A stretch of DNA of 42,913 nucleotides from Acidobacteriota bacterium (GTDB taxonomy: Bacteria; Acidobacteriota; JAAYUB01): assembly GCA_016935015.1 (NCBI GenBank), contig JAFGRT010000072.1:1-42913 (forward strand), written 5' to 3'. Positions within the stretch are counted from its first letter, which is position 1; every line of letters begins with the position of its first letter. Below the pieces are notes generated by a model. The model ran no database searches and was not told the origin of the DNA. It saw nothing but the letters and a program-made list of their open reading frames with translations. This document shows positions 8,705-17,102 of this stretch, in pieces. Both the position numbers and the translations under genes were made by a program.

Positions 8705-9580
8705 ATGAGATCATTATGGTGTAGCAGACTGGCCTGGATTCTTCTGCTGCTGGTCTTCGGGATGACCGTCCGGTCGGCCGGGCCCGACAGCCAGGCGGAT
8801 GCTCCGCCGGCCACGGATATCGACACCTTCATGGAAAAAGTGCTGGTGCAGCGTCAAACCAACTGGGAAGCCCTGCACAACTACGTGTTTCGTGAAAAAG
8901 AGGTGCTGGAGTTCCGGGGCGGCCTGGACATCCCGGCGCTGCAGAGCTTCCGGCGGGAATACGTTTGGATCGTGCGCGACGGACTGCTGGTCAGAAATCC
9001 GGTGGTGGTCAACGGCGTCACCTTGTCCCCGGAAGAACAGCGGGCCGAAGAGAGCCGGTACAAGCCGAGCCCCACCGGCCGGGAAGTCAGCCTGGGCGGC
9101 GTGCCGGACCGGGAAAGCTTCCTCACCTTCAAATTCGAGCGCGGCAACTATTTTTTCGCCGGCCGCCGTGAATTCCGGGGACGGCCGGTGGTGGTGGTGG
9201 AATATTATCCGGAACGTCTGTTTTCCGGTGATGACGGCGGCGATGAATATGAAAACATGCTGGACAAGACCACCCTGGTGACCATGCTCATCGATCCGGC
9301 CGAATACCAGATCGTAAATGTTACCTTCGACAACGTCGGGCTGGATTTTCTGCCGGGCCGCTGGCTGGTGCGGGTGGAGAAGTTGTGGGCTACCATGACG
9401 TTGGGGCAGCCGGTGGAAAACGAGTGGCTGCCCGAGGGGATCCGGTTGGAGGCCCGGGTGACCACCGCCATGGGTGACATGACGGCCTACTATGAGCGAT
9501 CCTTTTACGAGTATCGCCAGACGGACGTCAAGGTGAAGTTCTATGCCGGCGAGGTGCTGGAGGAAAAAGATGAGAAATAA
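8705..9580 (+). CDS. Exported protein of unknown function, coupled to an Omp85-like gene
   Basis: A 291-residue protein. The N-terminus has a hydrophobic signal segment (~residues 7-24) followed by a short linker. The mature part is rich in alternating hydrophobic residues, with strands such as RPVVVVEYYPERLF and PAEYQIVNVTFDNVG, and a conserved-looking LVTMLIDP segment. The pattern would suit a LolA/RseB-like beta-sheet scaffold, but I do not recognise the family. ATG at 8705 (preceded by GGGGTGGG) is preferred because upstream in-frame codons precede the natural signal peptide. The stop overlaps the start of the Omp85-like gene by 11 bases, so the two are translationally coupled and probably work together at the outer membrane. 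Confidence 0.8.
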   Translation: MRSLWCSRLAWILLLLVFGMTVRSAGPDSQADAPPATDIDTFMEKVLVQRQTNWEALHNYVFREKEVLEFRGGLDIPALQSFRREYVWIVRDGLLVRNPVVVNGVTLSPEEQRAEESRYKPSPTGREVSLGGVPDRESFLTFKFERGNYFFAGRREFRGRPVVVVEYYPERLFSGDDGGDEYENMLDKTTLVTMLIDPAEYQIVNVTFDNVGLDFLPGRWLVRVEKLWATMTLGQPVENEWLPEGIRLEARVTTAMGDMTAYYERSFYEYRQTDVKVKFYAGEVLEEKDEK

Positions 9581-10784
9581 GCCGCTCTGCCCCGGCCTGA
9601 TCACCGGGCTGATTTTCCTCACCGCAATCGTGGTCATGGGCGCGTGGGAGCTGCGCACCATCCGCGTCCACGGCAACCACAGCATCCCCGACAATGAAAT
9701 CATCCGTCTGGCCGGCATCTCGGAGGGGCAGAGCATGACGGACGGCGACCTGGAGGATATCCGTCGCCGGCTGCTGGACAGCGGCCGCTTTGCCCAGGTG
9801 GATGTCAAGAAAAGATACCTGTCTCTGGAGGAAACGGGTCCCGTGGCCGTGGTCATCATGGTCCAGGAAAAGGAAGTGGCTTTCAAAAAATTCATGTTCG
9901 CCCCCATCCTGGAACTGACGGACGAGTACGGCTTCACCTACGGCGCCCGGGCGACCTGGGTGGAACCCCTGGGCAAACGTGACCGGTTCTCCTTTCCCCT
10001 GAGCTGGGGCGGCCACAAGCAGGCGGCGGTGGAGACGACCTTCGACTTCGGCGAACCGGCGGCAACGCCTCACCAGCTGTTTTTCAGCTTCGGCTGGCAG
10101 CGCCGCGAAAATCCACACTATGAGCTGGACGACGAACGCGTGGCGGTGCGAGGGGGCTGGAGAACCCGATTCCGTTGGATCACCATGGATGTCGCTGCGG
10201 GCTGGTCGGATATCAGCTTCAACGGGACCGATGACCGGATGTTTAGCCTCGGTGCCGGTGTCGCCTTCGACAACCGGCCCGACCGAAACCTGCCCACGGA
10301 CGCCGTCTATCTCGGCTATCACTGGGAGCGACTGGAACCGGATCTGACCGACGGCGCCAACCGCCATACCATCGACCTGCGCGGTTACAAGCACCTGGTC
10401 GGGCAAAGCGTCCTGGCGGCCCAGCTCCGATATGATCTGGCCGATGGGCCGCTGCCCGACTATGAGCGTCCATTCCTGGGGGGCGGCGCCACCCTGCGCG
10501 GCCACGGGGCAGGTCGTTACATCGGCGATAACCGGCTGATCGGCTCGGTGGAAGTCCGGTGGCCCCTGTCCCGCCCGATGGCCTGGTACCGCTATGGATT
10601 GAGTGTTTTTGTGGATACGGGCGCGGCCTACGATTATGGCAAGTCCCTGGGGGATGCCCGGTTCCGCTATGGCACCGGTGTGGGATTCTGGGTCTTCGCC
10701 GCCATGATCGGCTTCAAGGTGGAGGCCGGCTATGATTTTGACGAATCAGTGAAGGTTCATTTCAGCACGGGCTTCCGGTTTTAA
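9570..10784 (+). CDS. Omp85/BamA-TamA superfamily outer-membrane protein with one POTRA domain
   Basis: A 404-residue protein. After an N-terminal hydrophobic segment (~11-24), residues ~28-104 read as a single POTRA domain (IRVHGNHSIPDNEI, then GRFAQVDVKKRYL). The remainder is a beta-barrel ending in phenylalanine (HFSTGFRF), the usual signal for barrel assembly. The segment FLGGGATLRGHGAG near residue 309 occupies the place of the family's VRGF/Y loop-6 motif, here LRGH. Full BamA has five POTRA domains, so this is a reduced member, in the size range of patatin-associated or orphan Omp85 barrels. ATG at 9570 follows GGAGG and overlaps the preceding stop by 11 bases. Likely inserts or exports a substrate, perhaps the upstream-encoded protein (inference). 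Confidence 0.85.
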   Translation: MRNKPLCPGLITGLIFLTAIVVMGAWELRTIRVHGNHSIPDNEIIRLAGISEGQSMTDGDLEDIRRRLLDSGRFAQVDVKKRYLSLEETGPVAVVIMVQEKEVAFKKFMFAPILELTDEYGFTYGARATWVEPLGKRDRFSFPLSWGGHKQAAVETTFDFGEPAATPHQLFFSFGWQRRENPHYELDDERVAVRGGWRTRFRWITMDVAAGWSDISFNGTDDRMFSLGAGVAFDNRPDRNLPTDAVYLGYHWERLEPDLTDGANRHTIDLRGYKHLVGQSVLAAQLRYDLADGPLPDYERPFLGGGATLRGHGAGRYIGDNRLIGSVEVRWPLSRPMAWYRYGLSVFVDTGAAYDYGKSLGDARFRYGTGVGFWVFAAMIGFKVEAGYDFDESVKVHFSTGFRF

Positions 10785-10826
10785 TCATACCGCACCGATG
10801 GGCATGATGCATGATGGCCGCCGTTC

Positions 10827-11738
10827 TCAGTCCAGGGAAACGAGAACAAACGCGATGATACCGGCTGCGGCGCACACAAGTACCATGAAAACCACGATGC
10901 CGATGGTCACCATGGGCATGATGGACGAACTCTTCGCCCGGAAGGAACGTTCGAACTGTTCCGCCGAGGACTCCTCCGTCCGCACCTCCGGGGGCGGCAG
11001 CTTTTCCATGATATCGGCCAGATCCAGCAGCGCATCCACCTGCTGATGCAATTCCTGCGCCGTCAGAGGGAACTGGAAGGCCATGAGGCTCTGGCTGCCG
11101 TAAAACCGGAGGCGCAGGCCGCCCGGTCGCAGAATGACATCATGGCGTTGGAACGAACCGGGGGCGGCCAGGCGGCGCAGCAGGTCACCGACGCCCGGCT
11201 GCTTCAGGAGTTCATGGGCCCATGGGTCGTTATGGGCGTAGACCAGGAGATCGCCCAAACCCAGCGGGTTCAGATCCAGGGGCGTGCGCTTGAACAACGC
11301 GGCCAGCATGGGCGAATCGTTGGCTTTCAGGGTCACGGCCAGGCGGGTCGGGATCTGCAGGGGAATGTCCGCCTCCACCACGGGACCACGGGAAAAATAC
11401 ACCGCCAGGCGCCGACCACGGTACTCGCCGTGATATTGACGGAACCAGAGCTGGTACTGGCTGCCGCTCAATCCGAAAGGCGCGGTAACGGCATCCAGTC
11501 GTCGTTTGCGTTTGGTGAAGGTGATATAGAGGGCCAGGAATCCGCCCCCGAACAGGATCAGCAAAAACAGGGCCGCGGGCAGGATGAGCCACCAAATGCT
11601 GGCATGGGTGTTCATGACGTACCCCATGGGCAGAAAAATGAGCAAGATGCTCAGGGGAATCACGATCGCCATGCTGACCAGCATGATAATGATTCCGCGG
11701 CTGCAACCTCTCATTCCGGCTTTGGCAATCCCGGTCAT
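10827..11738 (-). CDS. Integral membrane protein of unknown function
   Basis: A 303-residue protein with two N-terminal transmembrane segments (~17-40 and ~47-73), a soluble middle domain (~75-270) and a C-terminal transmembrane segment (~277-300). The soluble part contains RRLDAVTAPFGLSG and DLLVYAHNDPWAHELL; I recognise no catalytic motif or named family. The start follows AGGAGAAGATC, a good ribosome site, so the call as a gene is secure though the role is not. It converges on the Omp85-like gene with a 42-base gap. Confidence 0.75.
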   Translation of the reverse strand: MTGIAKAGMRGCSRGIIIMLVSMAIVIPLSILLIFLPMGYVMNTHASIWWLILPAALFLLILFGGGFLALYITFTKRKRRLDAVTAPFGLSGSQYQLWFRQYHGEYRGRRLAVYFSRGPVVEADIPLQIPTRLAVTLKANDSPMLAALFKRTPLDLNPLGLGDLLVYAHNDPWAHELLKQPGVGDLLRRLAAPGSFQRHDVILRPGGLRLRFYGSQSLMAFQFPLTAQELHQQVDALLDLADIMEKLPPPEVRTEESSAEQFERSFRAKSSSIMPMVTIGIVVFMVLVCAAAGIIAFVLVSLD

Positions 11739-12129
11739 GATCTTCTCCTATCGGTATTCATCGGTGTACGGAGGCGCTGATCCGGTGGGCGTCCCCCGCG
11801 AAGAACGCGAATACACCCGCCCGGTCCAGGTTATGGTTGTGGTTACTCACAAAATCTAGCCGTCGAACAGGCTGTCTCCGTTTCTGATTGCGAAATGATA
11901 GACTGCTTTTTCTATTGTACAAACAAGGGAGGCGGGAGACAAGACGATTGATACCGGAATCCGAAGAGGCTCCCGTCCATCGGTTCATAGTACCAAGGGG
12001 ATTGACCAGGCAGGAATGAGGTGTACGGGTAACGAAAGTGTTCCTTTGACGCATGTGGCCAGGGCCCGCCGGCGGACAGGAACACCACCAGCCGGCGGGA
12101 TTGGAACCGGACGTCGACGGTATGGCCGC
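11739..12129. other. Intergenic region without a gene
   Basis: 391 bases between two minus-strand genes. The only reading frame is a low-quality one lacking a ribosome site. A possible minus-strand promoter reads TTGTAC (11917-11922), a 16-base spacer and TATCAT (11895-11900), placing a start ~160 bases before the membrane-protein gene. A 9-bp stem CCCGCCGGC/GCCGGCGGG (12065-12073/12091-12099) lies downstream of the serine hydrolase stop but has no T-run. Confidence 0.45.
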
Positions 12130-13635
12130 TCAGTGACCGGTAGTGGGATCGGGTTCATCGCTTTGAAAGATTTGCAGTGCGGCGGCAGCCGCCCGGTTCT
12201 GCGGGTTCTGCGCCGCATACTCTGCCAGAACGGACACCGCACCGGACAGAGCGTTCTCCGGTAAAACATTCCGAATGAACCGGGCCAAATCCGCTGCATC
12301 CGCCTCTCGATCCAACAAGACGGCGGTTTGCATGATTTGAAAAAATTGCTGCGGAGAAAAATCATATCCTTCCGGATCTGTTTGATACAGCGAATGCCAC
12401 AGCTGGACGGCAGCCTCCCGGCCGGTGGTCTTCAATTCGGCCAGCACCTTGAGGCTGGCCAGCGGTGGGCGAAGTTGAGGCGGTTCCTGGCCGAGCAGGA
12501 TATCGACGGCGGCATAGGCAATCATTTCCACCGGGGCTGGGATGAAATTGCATAACACCACGACGGCTGTTTTACGCTCCGGCAGCATGACTAGCATCGT
12601 GTTGAAGCCGACGTCTCCGCCGCCATGTGAGATGGTTTTTTCACCCTTGTATTCACCGATAAACCAGCTCAGTCCAACCTGGCGGGAACGGCCGGCATCC
12701 GCCTGGGGGCGCCAGAGCTCGTCGTAGGCCACCGCCGGCAGGATCCGTTGCCCCGCCCGTTCGCCCCGATTCATATTGATCTCGGCCCAGCGGCACATCT
12801 CCAGGGCGCTGGAATGCAGGGTCGAACTCGGGCCGTGCATCCGGTTATAGGGATAGCCGTCCCAGGTGAACGTAACCAGTGTCCGCAAATGGGGGGCGGC
12901 CCACAATTCCGGCAGGTGTTCCGGCTTCAGAAACGTGCTGGCCGTCATCCCGGATGGATCCAGGATGTTCTGTTTGACATAATCGGCGAATGTCATGCCG
13001 GAGACCTTGCCGATCAGATCGCCCAGGCATTCGAAGGCCATGTTGCTGTAGCGGAATGTTTCGCCGGGCGGGTGTACCGGTTGCTGGTCGGCCAGACTGC
13101 GGACATACCGTTCCAGGGCCCCTTCGTCGTAGACGGGCTTGTCCCATTGATAATCTTCCACGTCGGGCATGCCCGAGGTGTGGGTGAGCATCTGGCGGAT
13201 GGTGATCTGTGAATGATCGTGGCCCTGCAGCCGGAAGTACGGCAGGTACTTTGTCACCGGATCGTCGAGGTTTATTTCGCCCTCTTCCACCAGCTGCATG
13301 ACAGCGGTAGCGACAAACGGTTTCGAGATGGATGCCATGTGAAACAGGGTGCGGATCGTTACAGGTTGGCGGTTCGCCAGGCTTTCAAAGCCGAACCCGC
13401 GGGCGTAGACGACTTGGCCGTCCTGAACGATTCCCACGGCCAGGCCGGGCAGATCAAAATGGGTGAGGGCCTGCTGCAGGTACGGGGTGAGCCGGGCGTC
13501 GATGCCCGCCCCGGTGTCATCGGCGATAATCTGGTCCGGCGTAGCCTCTTGCTGATCAGCGCAACCGAGAAAGCCGACCAGGATGAAGATAATCATAGTC
13601 CATTTGCCAATGCACGCGAACGTTTTCTTGGACAT
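12130..13635 (-). CDS. Serine beta-lactamase-like hydrolase, lipoprotein
   Basis: A 501-residue protein of the class C beta-lactamase/penicillin-binding-protein-like (Pfam Beta-lactamase) family. The N-terminus has a signal with a lipobox VGFLGC (Cys25), so it should be anchored as a lipoprotein. The active-site motifs are present: SISK with Ser102 and Lys105, YSN (Tyr196-Asn198), and a later ISHGGGDVGF segment in the place of the KTG/HxG box. Residues beyond ~390 form a helical extension absent from simple AmpC enzymes. Family members include D-amino-acid peptidases and esterases as well as beta-lactamases, so drug resistance should not be assumed. The ATG at 13635 is chosen because AAGGATC precedes it; an in-frame TTG at 13653 lacks a site. 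Confidence 0.93.
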   Translation of the reverse strand: MSKKTFACIGKWTMIIFILVGFLGCADQQEATPDQIIADDTGAGIDARLTPYLQQALTHFDLPGLAVGIVQDGQVVYARGFGFESLANRQPVTIRTLFHMASISKPFVATAVMQLVEEGEINLDDPVTKYLPYFRLQGHDHSQITIRQMLTHTSGMPDVEDYQWDKPVYDEGALERYVRSLADQQPVHPPGETFRYSNMAFECLGDLIGKVSGMTFADYVKQNILDPSGMTASTFLKPEHLPELWAAPHLRTLVTFTWDGYPYNRMHGPSSTLHSSALEMCRWAEINMNRGERAGQRILPAVAYDELWRPQADAGRSRQVGLSWFIGEYKGEKTISHGGGDVGFNTMLVMLPERKTAVVVLCNFIPAPVEMIAYAAVDILLGQEPPQLRPPLASLKVLAELKTTGREAAVQLWHSLYQTDPEGYDFSPQQFFQIMQTAVLLDREADAADLARFIRNVLPENALSGAVSVLAEYAAQNPQNRAAAAALQIFQSDEPDPTTGH

Positions 13636-13657
13636 GATAGCTGATCCTTTCAAGATA

Positions 13658-13685
13658 CTGTCGGCCGACAGGTGAGGCGATTATG
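13658..13685 (-). promoter_or_regulatory. Candidate -10 and 14-base palindrome before the serine hydrolase gene
   Basis: On the minus strand CATAAT (13685-13680) is followed after 8 bases by the perfect palindrome CTGTCGGCCGACAG (13671-13658). The start codon is 22 bases further on. The palindrome could be an operator or a 5'-terminal mRNA hairpin. No good -35 box is visible. Confidence 0.45.
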
Positions 13686-13896
13686 GCTGTCCGGCCAGGA
13701 AAATGGAACTGTGGACATCAGCCTGTGTCTCTGAGTCAGCTGTGTTGAGGTTCGTCACTGTGATCCTGTTTATACGTGGAAATGGCGAAAATGTTGGCGG
13801 AATTGCGTGGAACAACTCACCACAGGATCCCCGCGGCCCAGCCAACGATCGGCCTGGTCGTCGTCGCGAGGGAAGTGTGCACCCCTCCCGTCTGTG

Positions 13897-14352
13897 TCAT
13901 AGCGGTGGATTCAGCCGCCAAATGGCGAAGTTGAGGGCGGCGGCGAAACCGACCCAGAGTGCATACGGCACGAAGAGCCAGGCGGCGGCGACGCTATAGC
14001 GGCGGGCGAAGACCATGAACAGTATAATGAGGACAAGCAGCCCGCTGATATCGACCATCGCGAGATCCGGCCGGTGGAGTCCAAAAAAGAGCCACGACCA
14101 GAGCCCGTTGAGCGCCAGCTGCCCCGCCCAGCATCCCAACGCCGGGTTGAAACGACCGCCGGCGCGCCGCCAGACCCGCCAGCCGGCAATGGCCATGCCG
14201 ATATAGAAGAGGGTCCACACCGGTCCGAACAGCCAGTTGGGTGGAGTCCAGACCGGTTTTTGCAGTGCCGCGTACCAGTCACCCGGTGGAAAGAGGGCGC
14301 CGCTGAAGGCCGTCGTCGCCACCAGGAGAAGAAAAACCAGCAGTGACCACAT
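13897..14352 (-). CDS. tspO: TspO/MBR family protein
   Basis: A 151-residue five-helix membrane protein, the normal length for bacterial TspO (tryptophan-rich sensory protein, homologue of the mitochondrial translocator protein). Diagnostic segments are PVWTPPNWLFGPVWTLFY after helix 1 and FVPYALWVGFAAALNFAIW near the end. Tryptophans are frequent throughout. Family members bind porphyrins and sterol-like ligands and take part in redox or stress sensing; the substrate here is unknown. The ATG at 14352 follows CAGGAGAACC, and upstream codons in frame would only add a non-conserved arginine-rich leader. It lies 94 bases downstream of the outer-membrane protein gene on the same strand and may share its transcript. 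Confidence 0.95.
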   Translation of the reverse strand: MWSLLVFLLLVATTAFSGALFPPGDWYAALQKPVWTPPNWLFGPVWTLFYIGMAIAGWRVWRRAGGRFNPALGCWAGQLALNGLWSWLFFGLHRPDLAMVDISGLLVLIILFMVFARRYSVAAAWLFVPYALWVGFAAALNFAIWRLNPPL

Positions 14353-14400
14353 GGTGTCGGTTCTCCTGTTTCGAGCATTGGCAGGCTCGCGGTGGAAACG

Positions 14401-14433
14401 GCCGGTTTCCCGGCAGGTCACACCGCGGCGGTG
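14401..14433 (-). repeat. Two hairpins between the outer-membrane protein and tspO genes
   Basis: Read on the minus strand, CACCG/CGGTG (14421-14433, 3-base loop) is followed by GCCGG-GAAA-CCGGC (14401-14414), a stem capped by a GNRA-type loop. There is no T-run, so they more likely stabilise or separate mRNA segments than terminate transcription. Confidence 0.35.
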
Positions 14434-14446
14434 CGGCCCGGCGTTC

Positions 14447-15313
14447 TCAGAAGATAAGCAGATAGGTCATACCAAAACTGACGTAGTCGTCATCTTCTTC
14501 GAACCGGGGCGAACGGATATCCTCGTCGGCCAGCCTGACGTACTGAATATGGCCGGAGATAGTCCCTTTGGGCAGCTTGATCGGCAGGGAAAGACGCACG
14601 GAGAAATCGGTCAGCCCCCAGGCGGCGTCGTCGGCCGGCATGCCGCCGCCCGAGCCGCCGCCGTTCACGCCGCCATCGCCCGGGCCATTTTTGGCGCGGG
14701 GATCGCCCAAAACCCCGCCACCGGAGCCGCCGGCCGCCGGCGGGCCCGGCTCACGGTCGGGGTTGCCGCGAAAATAGCCGCGCTTGAAGTCGCTGGAGCC
14801 GAAGCCGAGGCCGGCCGAAATCTCCAGTCCGTCGGTGATGTCCGGCGCGCCCAGGCCGATGGTGTGGGATCCGCCCAGGAGTAAGTAAGTGCCCCTAGTT
14901 TCGGCCACATCCTGGTAAAGGGTGACCATGGGCGACAGGGGCGCATCCACCATGATTCCGGCGAACACCTCGGCGGTGGTATCGAATTCCTGTTGGGAAA
15001 AGACATAGAGGGCCGCGCCGCCCGACAGCAGCACCCGGCCCCACTGACGGTCATAGGAGATGGAGAAATCGCCGCGGTTAAAACGGAAGGCGTCGCCGCC
15101 GTTCTCCTGATCCGTCAGGGGCATGTTGCCCCAGGCGCCTAGGGTGAAGTCGCCCAGCAGTACCGTAACGCCCGGCTGAAAGACCGGACCGTCATCGTTC
15201 TTGAGACCACGCCAGATGTAATTTGACTGGAAGGTGACGTCCAGGGCGGCGTCGGCGGCAGGCATGGCTCCCCACAGGCCCGCCGCCAGCAGGATCAGGA
15301 TCATACATCTCAT
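14447..15313 (-). CDS. Outer-membrane protein with a Gly-rich insertion
   Basis: A 288-residue protein with a signal peptide ending near AADA. The mature start LDVTFQSNYIWRGL resembles the family of periplasmic/outer-membrane proteins that open with SNYxWRG (TIGR02001-like). Strand-rich sequence continues to FGMTYLLIF at the C-terminus, a barrel-type ending. Between about residues 190 and 225 lies a low-complexity stretch rich in Gly, Pro and Asp (for example GGVNGGGSGGGMP), which would sit in a loop. The ATG at 15313 has AGGGG five bases upstream; the GTG six bases earlier is too close to that site. It diverges from the kinase gene at 15507. Confidence 0.8.
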   Translation of the reverse strand: MRCMILILLAAGLWGAMPAADAALDVTFQSNYIWRGLKNDDGPVFQPGVTVLLGDFTLGAWGNMPLTDQENGGDAFRFNRGDFSISYDRQWGRVLLSGGAALYVFSQQEFDTTAEVFAGIMVDAPLSPMVTLYQDVAETRGTYLLLGGSHTIGLGAPDITDGLEISAGLGFGSSDFKRGYFRGNPDREPGPPAAGGSGGGVLGDPRAKNGPGDGGVNGGGSGGGMPADDAAWGLTDFSVRLSLPIKLPKGTISGHIQYVRLADEDIRSPRFEEDDDYVSFGMTYLLIF

Positions 15314-15342
15314 GGTCACCCCTGCGTTTTAAGCATTTCGGG

Positions 15343-15387
15343 CGGACGCCCCGCGTCCGTCACTCAAAATGGTAAAGAAAAACTATA
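15343..15387 (-). promoter_or_regulatory. Leader hairpin and candidate -10 of the outer-membrane protein gene
   Basis: On the minus strand TATAGT (15387-15382) precedes, by 22 bases, a 7-bp stem with a 3-base loop (CGGACGC/GCGTCCG, 15343-15359). The region around 15361-15440 is strongly AT-rich and lies between divergent genes. No confident promoter for the kinase gene was found. Confidence 0.35.
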
Positions 15388-15506
15388 GATTATGCAATCA
15401 TTTGTCGAAATTTTTACAATATATTCATGATCCGGAATGGTTCTTCAGGGCCGATGCAAACACATAGAACTGGCAATGACACGGTTTATCTCTTAGAATA
15501 CCATCC

Positions 15507-17102
15507 ATGAAGCCACGGCATGCTAGGTTCGTCGAGAAAGGGCTCTATCTTTTTGTACTGGCGGTCAATACCGGGATCGTGCTGCTACTGGTGCTGCAGA
15601 TCCGTAACGAAAAAACCGCCTACATGGAGCTGCGCAGCGAGGACGGCTTCCTGTTTCTGGAAAGTGTCAACCAAAGCCTGCAGGCAGCGCTGACTCGTCT
15701 TGAGCAAGACGCCGGCCGGCTGGAGCTGGAGGCAGCCGAACCCCACCTGTCAGAGGTTTTGACCCCACTGGCCGATTATCAGGACATTGTGTTCATCCAG
15801 GTGGAGTCCCTGGGCGGTCCCTTGTTTGGCACCGAGCCGAATCCCCTGGCGGCCGGGCTGGGCGGGCTAGGGGAGGATCCCCTCCTACAAGAGGCGGTGT
15901 ACGGCGGGGCGCCTTTCACCCGCGAAATCACGTTCCAGGGCGAGGACGTGCTGGAGTGCGTGGCGCCCCTCTACCGCGACAGGGCCTTCGTGGCCCTCTT
16001 GCGCATCGGCCTCAGCCTGGAGTTTGTCGAGTACCTGGAATCGTCGTTCCGAAACATCGTTCTGGTGGCGTTGGGATTCATTCTCCTGCTGGATCTCATT
16101 TTCGTGTATGCCATCCTGATCAGCAAGCGGCTGGGACGGGAAGGAGCGCGATTCCGCGCCATCATGAACGAGATCGGCGACGGCGTCCTTGTCCGCGACC
16201 GGCGCGGCCGCGCGTTCCGCAACAGAAGTCTGGAGGTCCTTTTGGGCAGCGGGGCGGAAAAGCGTTTGCGCAATCTCCCGACGGAGATGGCCCGTATCAG
16301 GCACCATGAACGAACCCTACTGGTGTTGCGGGACTCCCTTCCGGATGCCGATGTTTTTATCGTCAAGGATATCTCCCTGGAGACCATCGCCGAGGAGACC
16401 CGCCAGCGCGAGCGGCGACTCTTTTCCATGGGCTGGCTGTCCAGCACCTTCGCCCACGAAATCCGGAACCCGCTGAATACCGTTTCCATGATTATCCAGC
16501 AGCTGCGTCTCGAATCCACCCTGCCCGAGCAGGAACAGCAGCTATGCGATATCCTGCATGCCGAGATCGGCCGGCTGAACAATACCGTTTCGGAATTTAT
16601 CCAGGTGGCCCGTCAGCCGGCCGTCGAGATGCAGGACGTCGACATGGAGGCCTTTCTCGGGGAGATCCATCGCTTCTACGCGGCCGGCGGCACCGCCCTG
16701 GATCTGGAGATCCTGTGCCCGGCGGACAGTGATCTGATAGTGCGGATGGATGTGGAAAAAATGAAGGGCGTGCTCATCAATTTGGTGGAAAACAGCCGCC
16801 AGGCGCAAGCCCGACATATTCGGATCACCTGCCGCCGGCAGCCGCCTTTCGCCGTTCTCGATGTCAGCGACGACGGTGAGGGCATGAGCCCCCAGGTCCG
16901 CGAGCGGGCGTTCGAATTGTATTTTACCACTCGTCCCGAGGGGAGCGGCCTGGGACTGGCCACGGTCCACCGGCTCGTCGTGGCGCACGGCGGTATGGTG
17001 GACATTGAATCGACCGAAGGGCGGGGAACATCCATCTTTCTTTATCTGCCGCTGAGCAAGGGAGAAACGCCTGATGAAGCATCGGATCCTGGTGGTGGAT
17101 GA
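15507..17102 (+). CDS. Membrane sensor histidine kinase, NtrB/AtoS-like
   Basis: A 531-residue kinase. Transmembrane segments at ~12-31 and ~184-206 flank a ~150-residue periplasmic sensor domain of unknown ligand. A PAS-like segment follows (~212-290, FRAIMNEIGDGVLVRDRRG). The dimerisation/phospho-acceptor helix carries FAHEIRNPLN with His317. The ATP-binding domain shows the N-box NLVENSRQ (Asn429 region), DDGEGMS and GSGLGLA (479-485), so all catalytic parts are intact. On phosphorylation it should pass the phosphate to Asp53 of the response regulator, whose gene overlaps its 3' end by 29 bases. The start is the ATG at 15507, shortly before the first transmembrane helix; the ribosome site is weak. 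Confidence 0.95.
   Translation: MKPRHARFVEKGLYLFVLAVNTGIVLLLVLQIRNEKTAYMELRSEDGFLFLESVNQSLQAALTRLEQDAGRLELEAAEPHLSEVLTPLADYQDIVFIQVESLGGPLFGTEPNPLAAGLGGLGEDPLLQEAVYGGAPFTREITFQGEDVLECVAPLYRDRAFVALLRIGLSLEFVEYLESSFRNIVLVALGFILLLDLIFVYAILISKRLGREGARFRAIMNEIGDGVLVRDRRGRAFRNRSLEVLLGSGAEKRLRNLPTEMARIRHHERTLLVLRDSLPDADVFIVKDISLETIAEETRQRERRLFSMGWLSSTFAHEIRNPLNTVSMIIQQLRLESTLPEQEQQLCDILHAEIGRLNNTVSEFIQVARQPAVEMQDVDMEAFLGEIHRFYAAGGTALDLEILCPADSDLIVRMDVEKMKGVLINLVENSRQAQARHIRITCRRQPPFAVLDVSDDGEGMSPQVRERAFELYFTTRPEGSGLGLATVHRLVVAHGGMVDIESTEGRGTSIFLYLPLSKGETPDEASDPGGG

Noticed and set aside
12065-12099. 9-bp GC stem as terminator of the serine hydrolase gene
   Set aside because: Long 17-base loop and no T-run on the minus strand.
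13507-13653. TTG at 13653 as the start of the serine hydrolase
   Set aside because: The ribosome site AAGGATC fits the ATG at 13635, and the shorter form gives a normal lipoprotein signal.
15471-15490. TGGCAATGACACGG as a sigma-54 promoter for the kinase gene
   Set aside because: It has the GG element but GT, not GC, ten bases later, and the -12 half does not match TTGCW.
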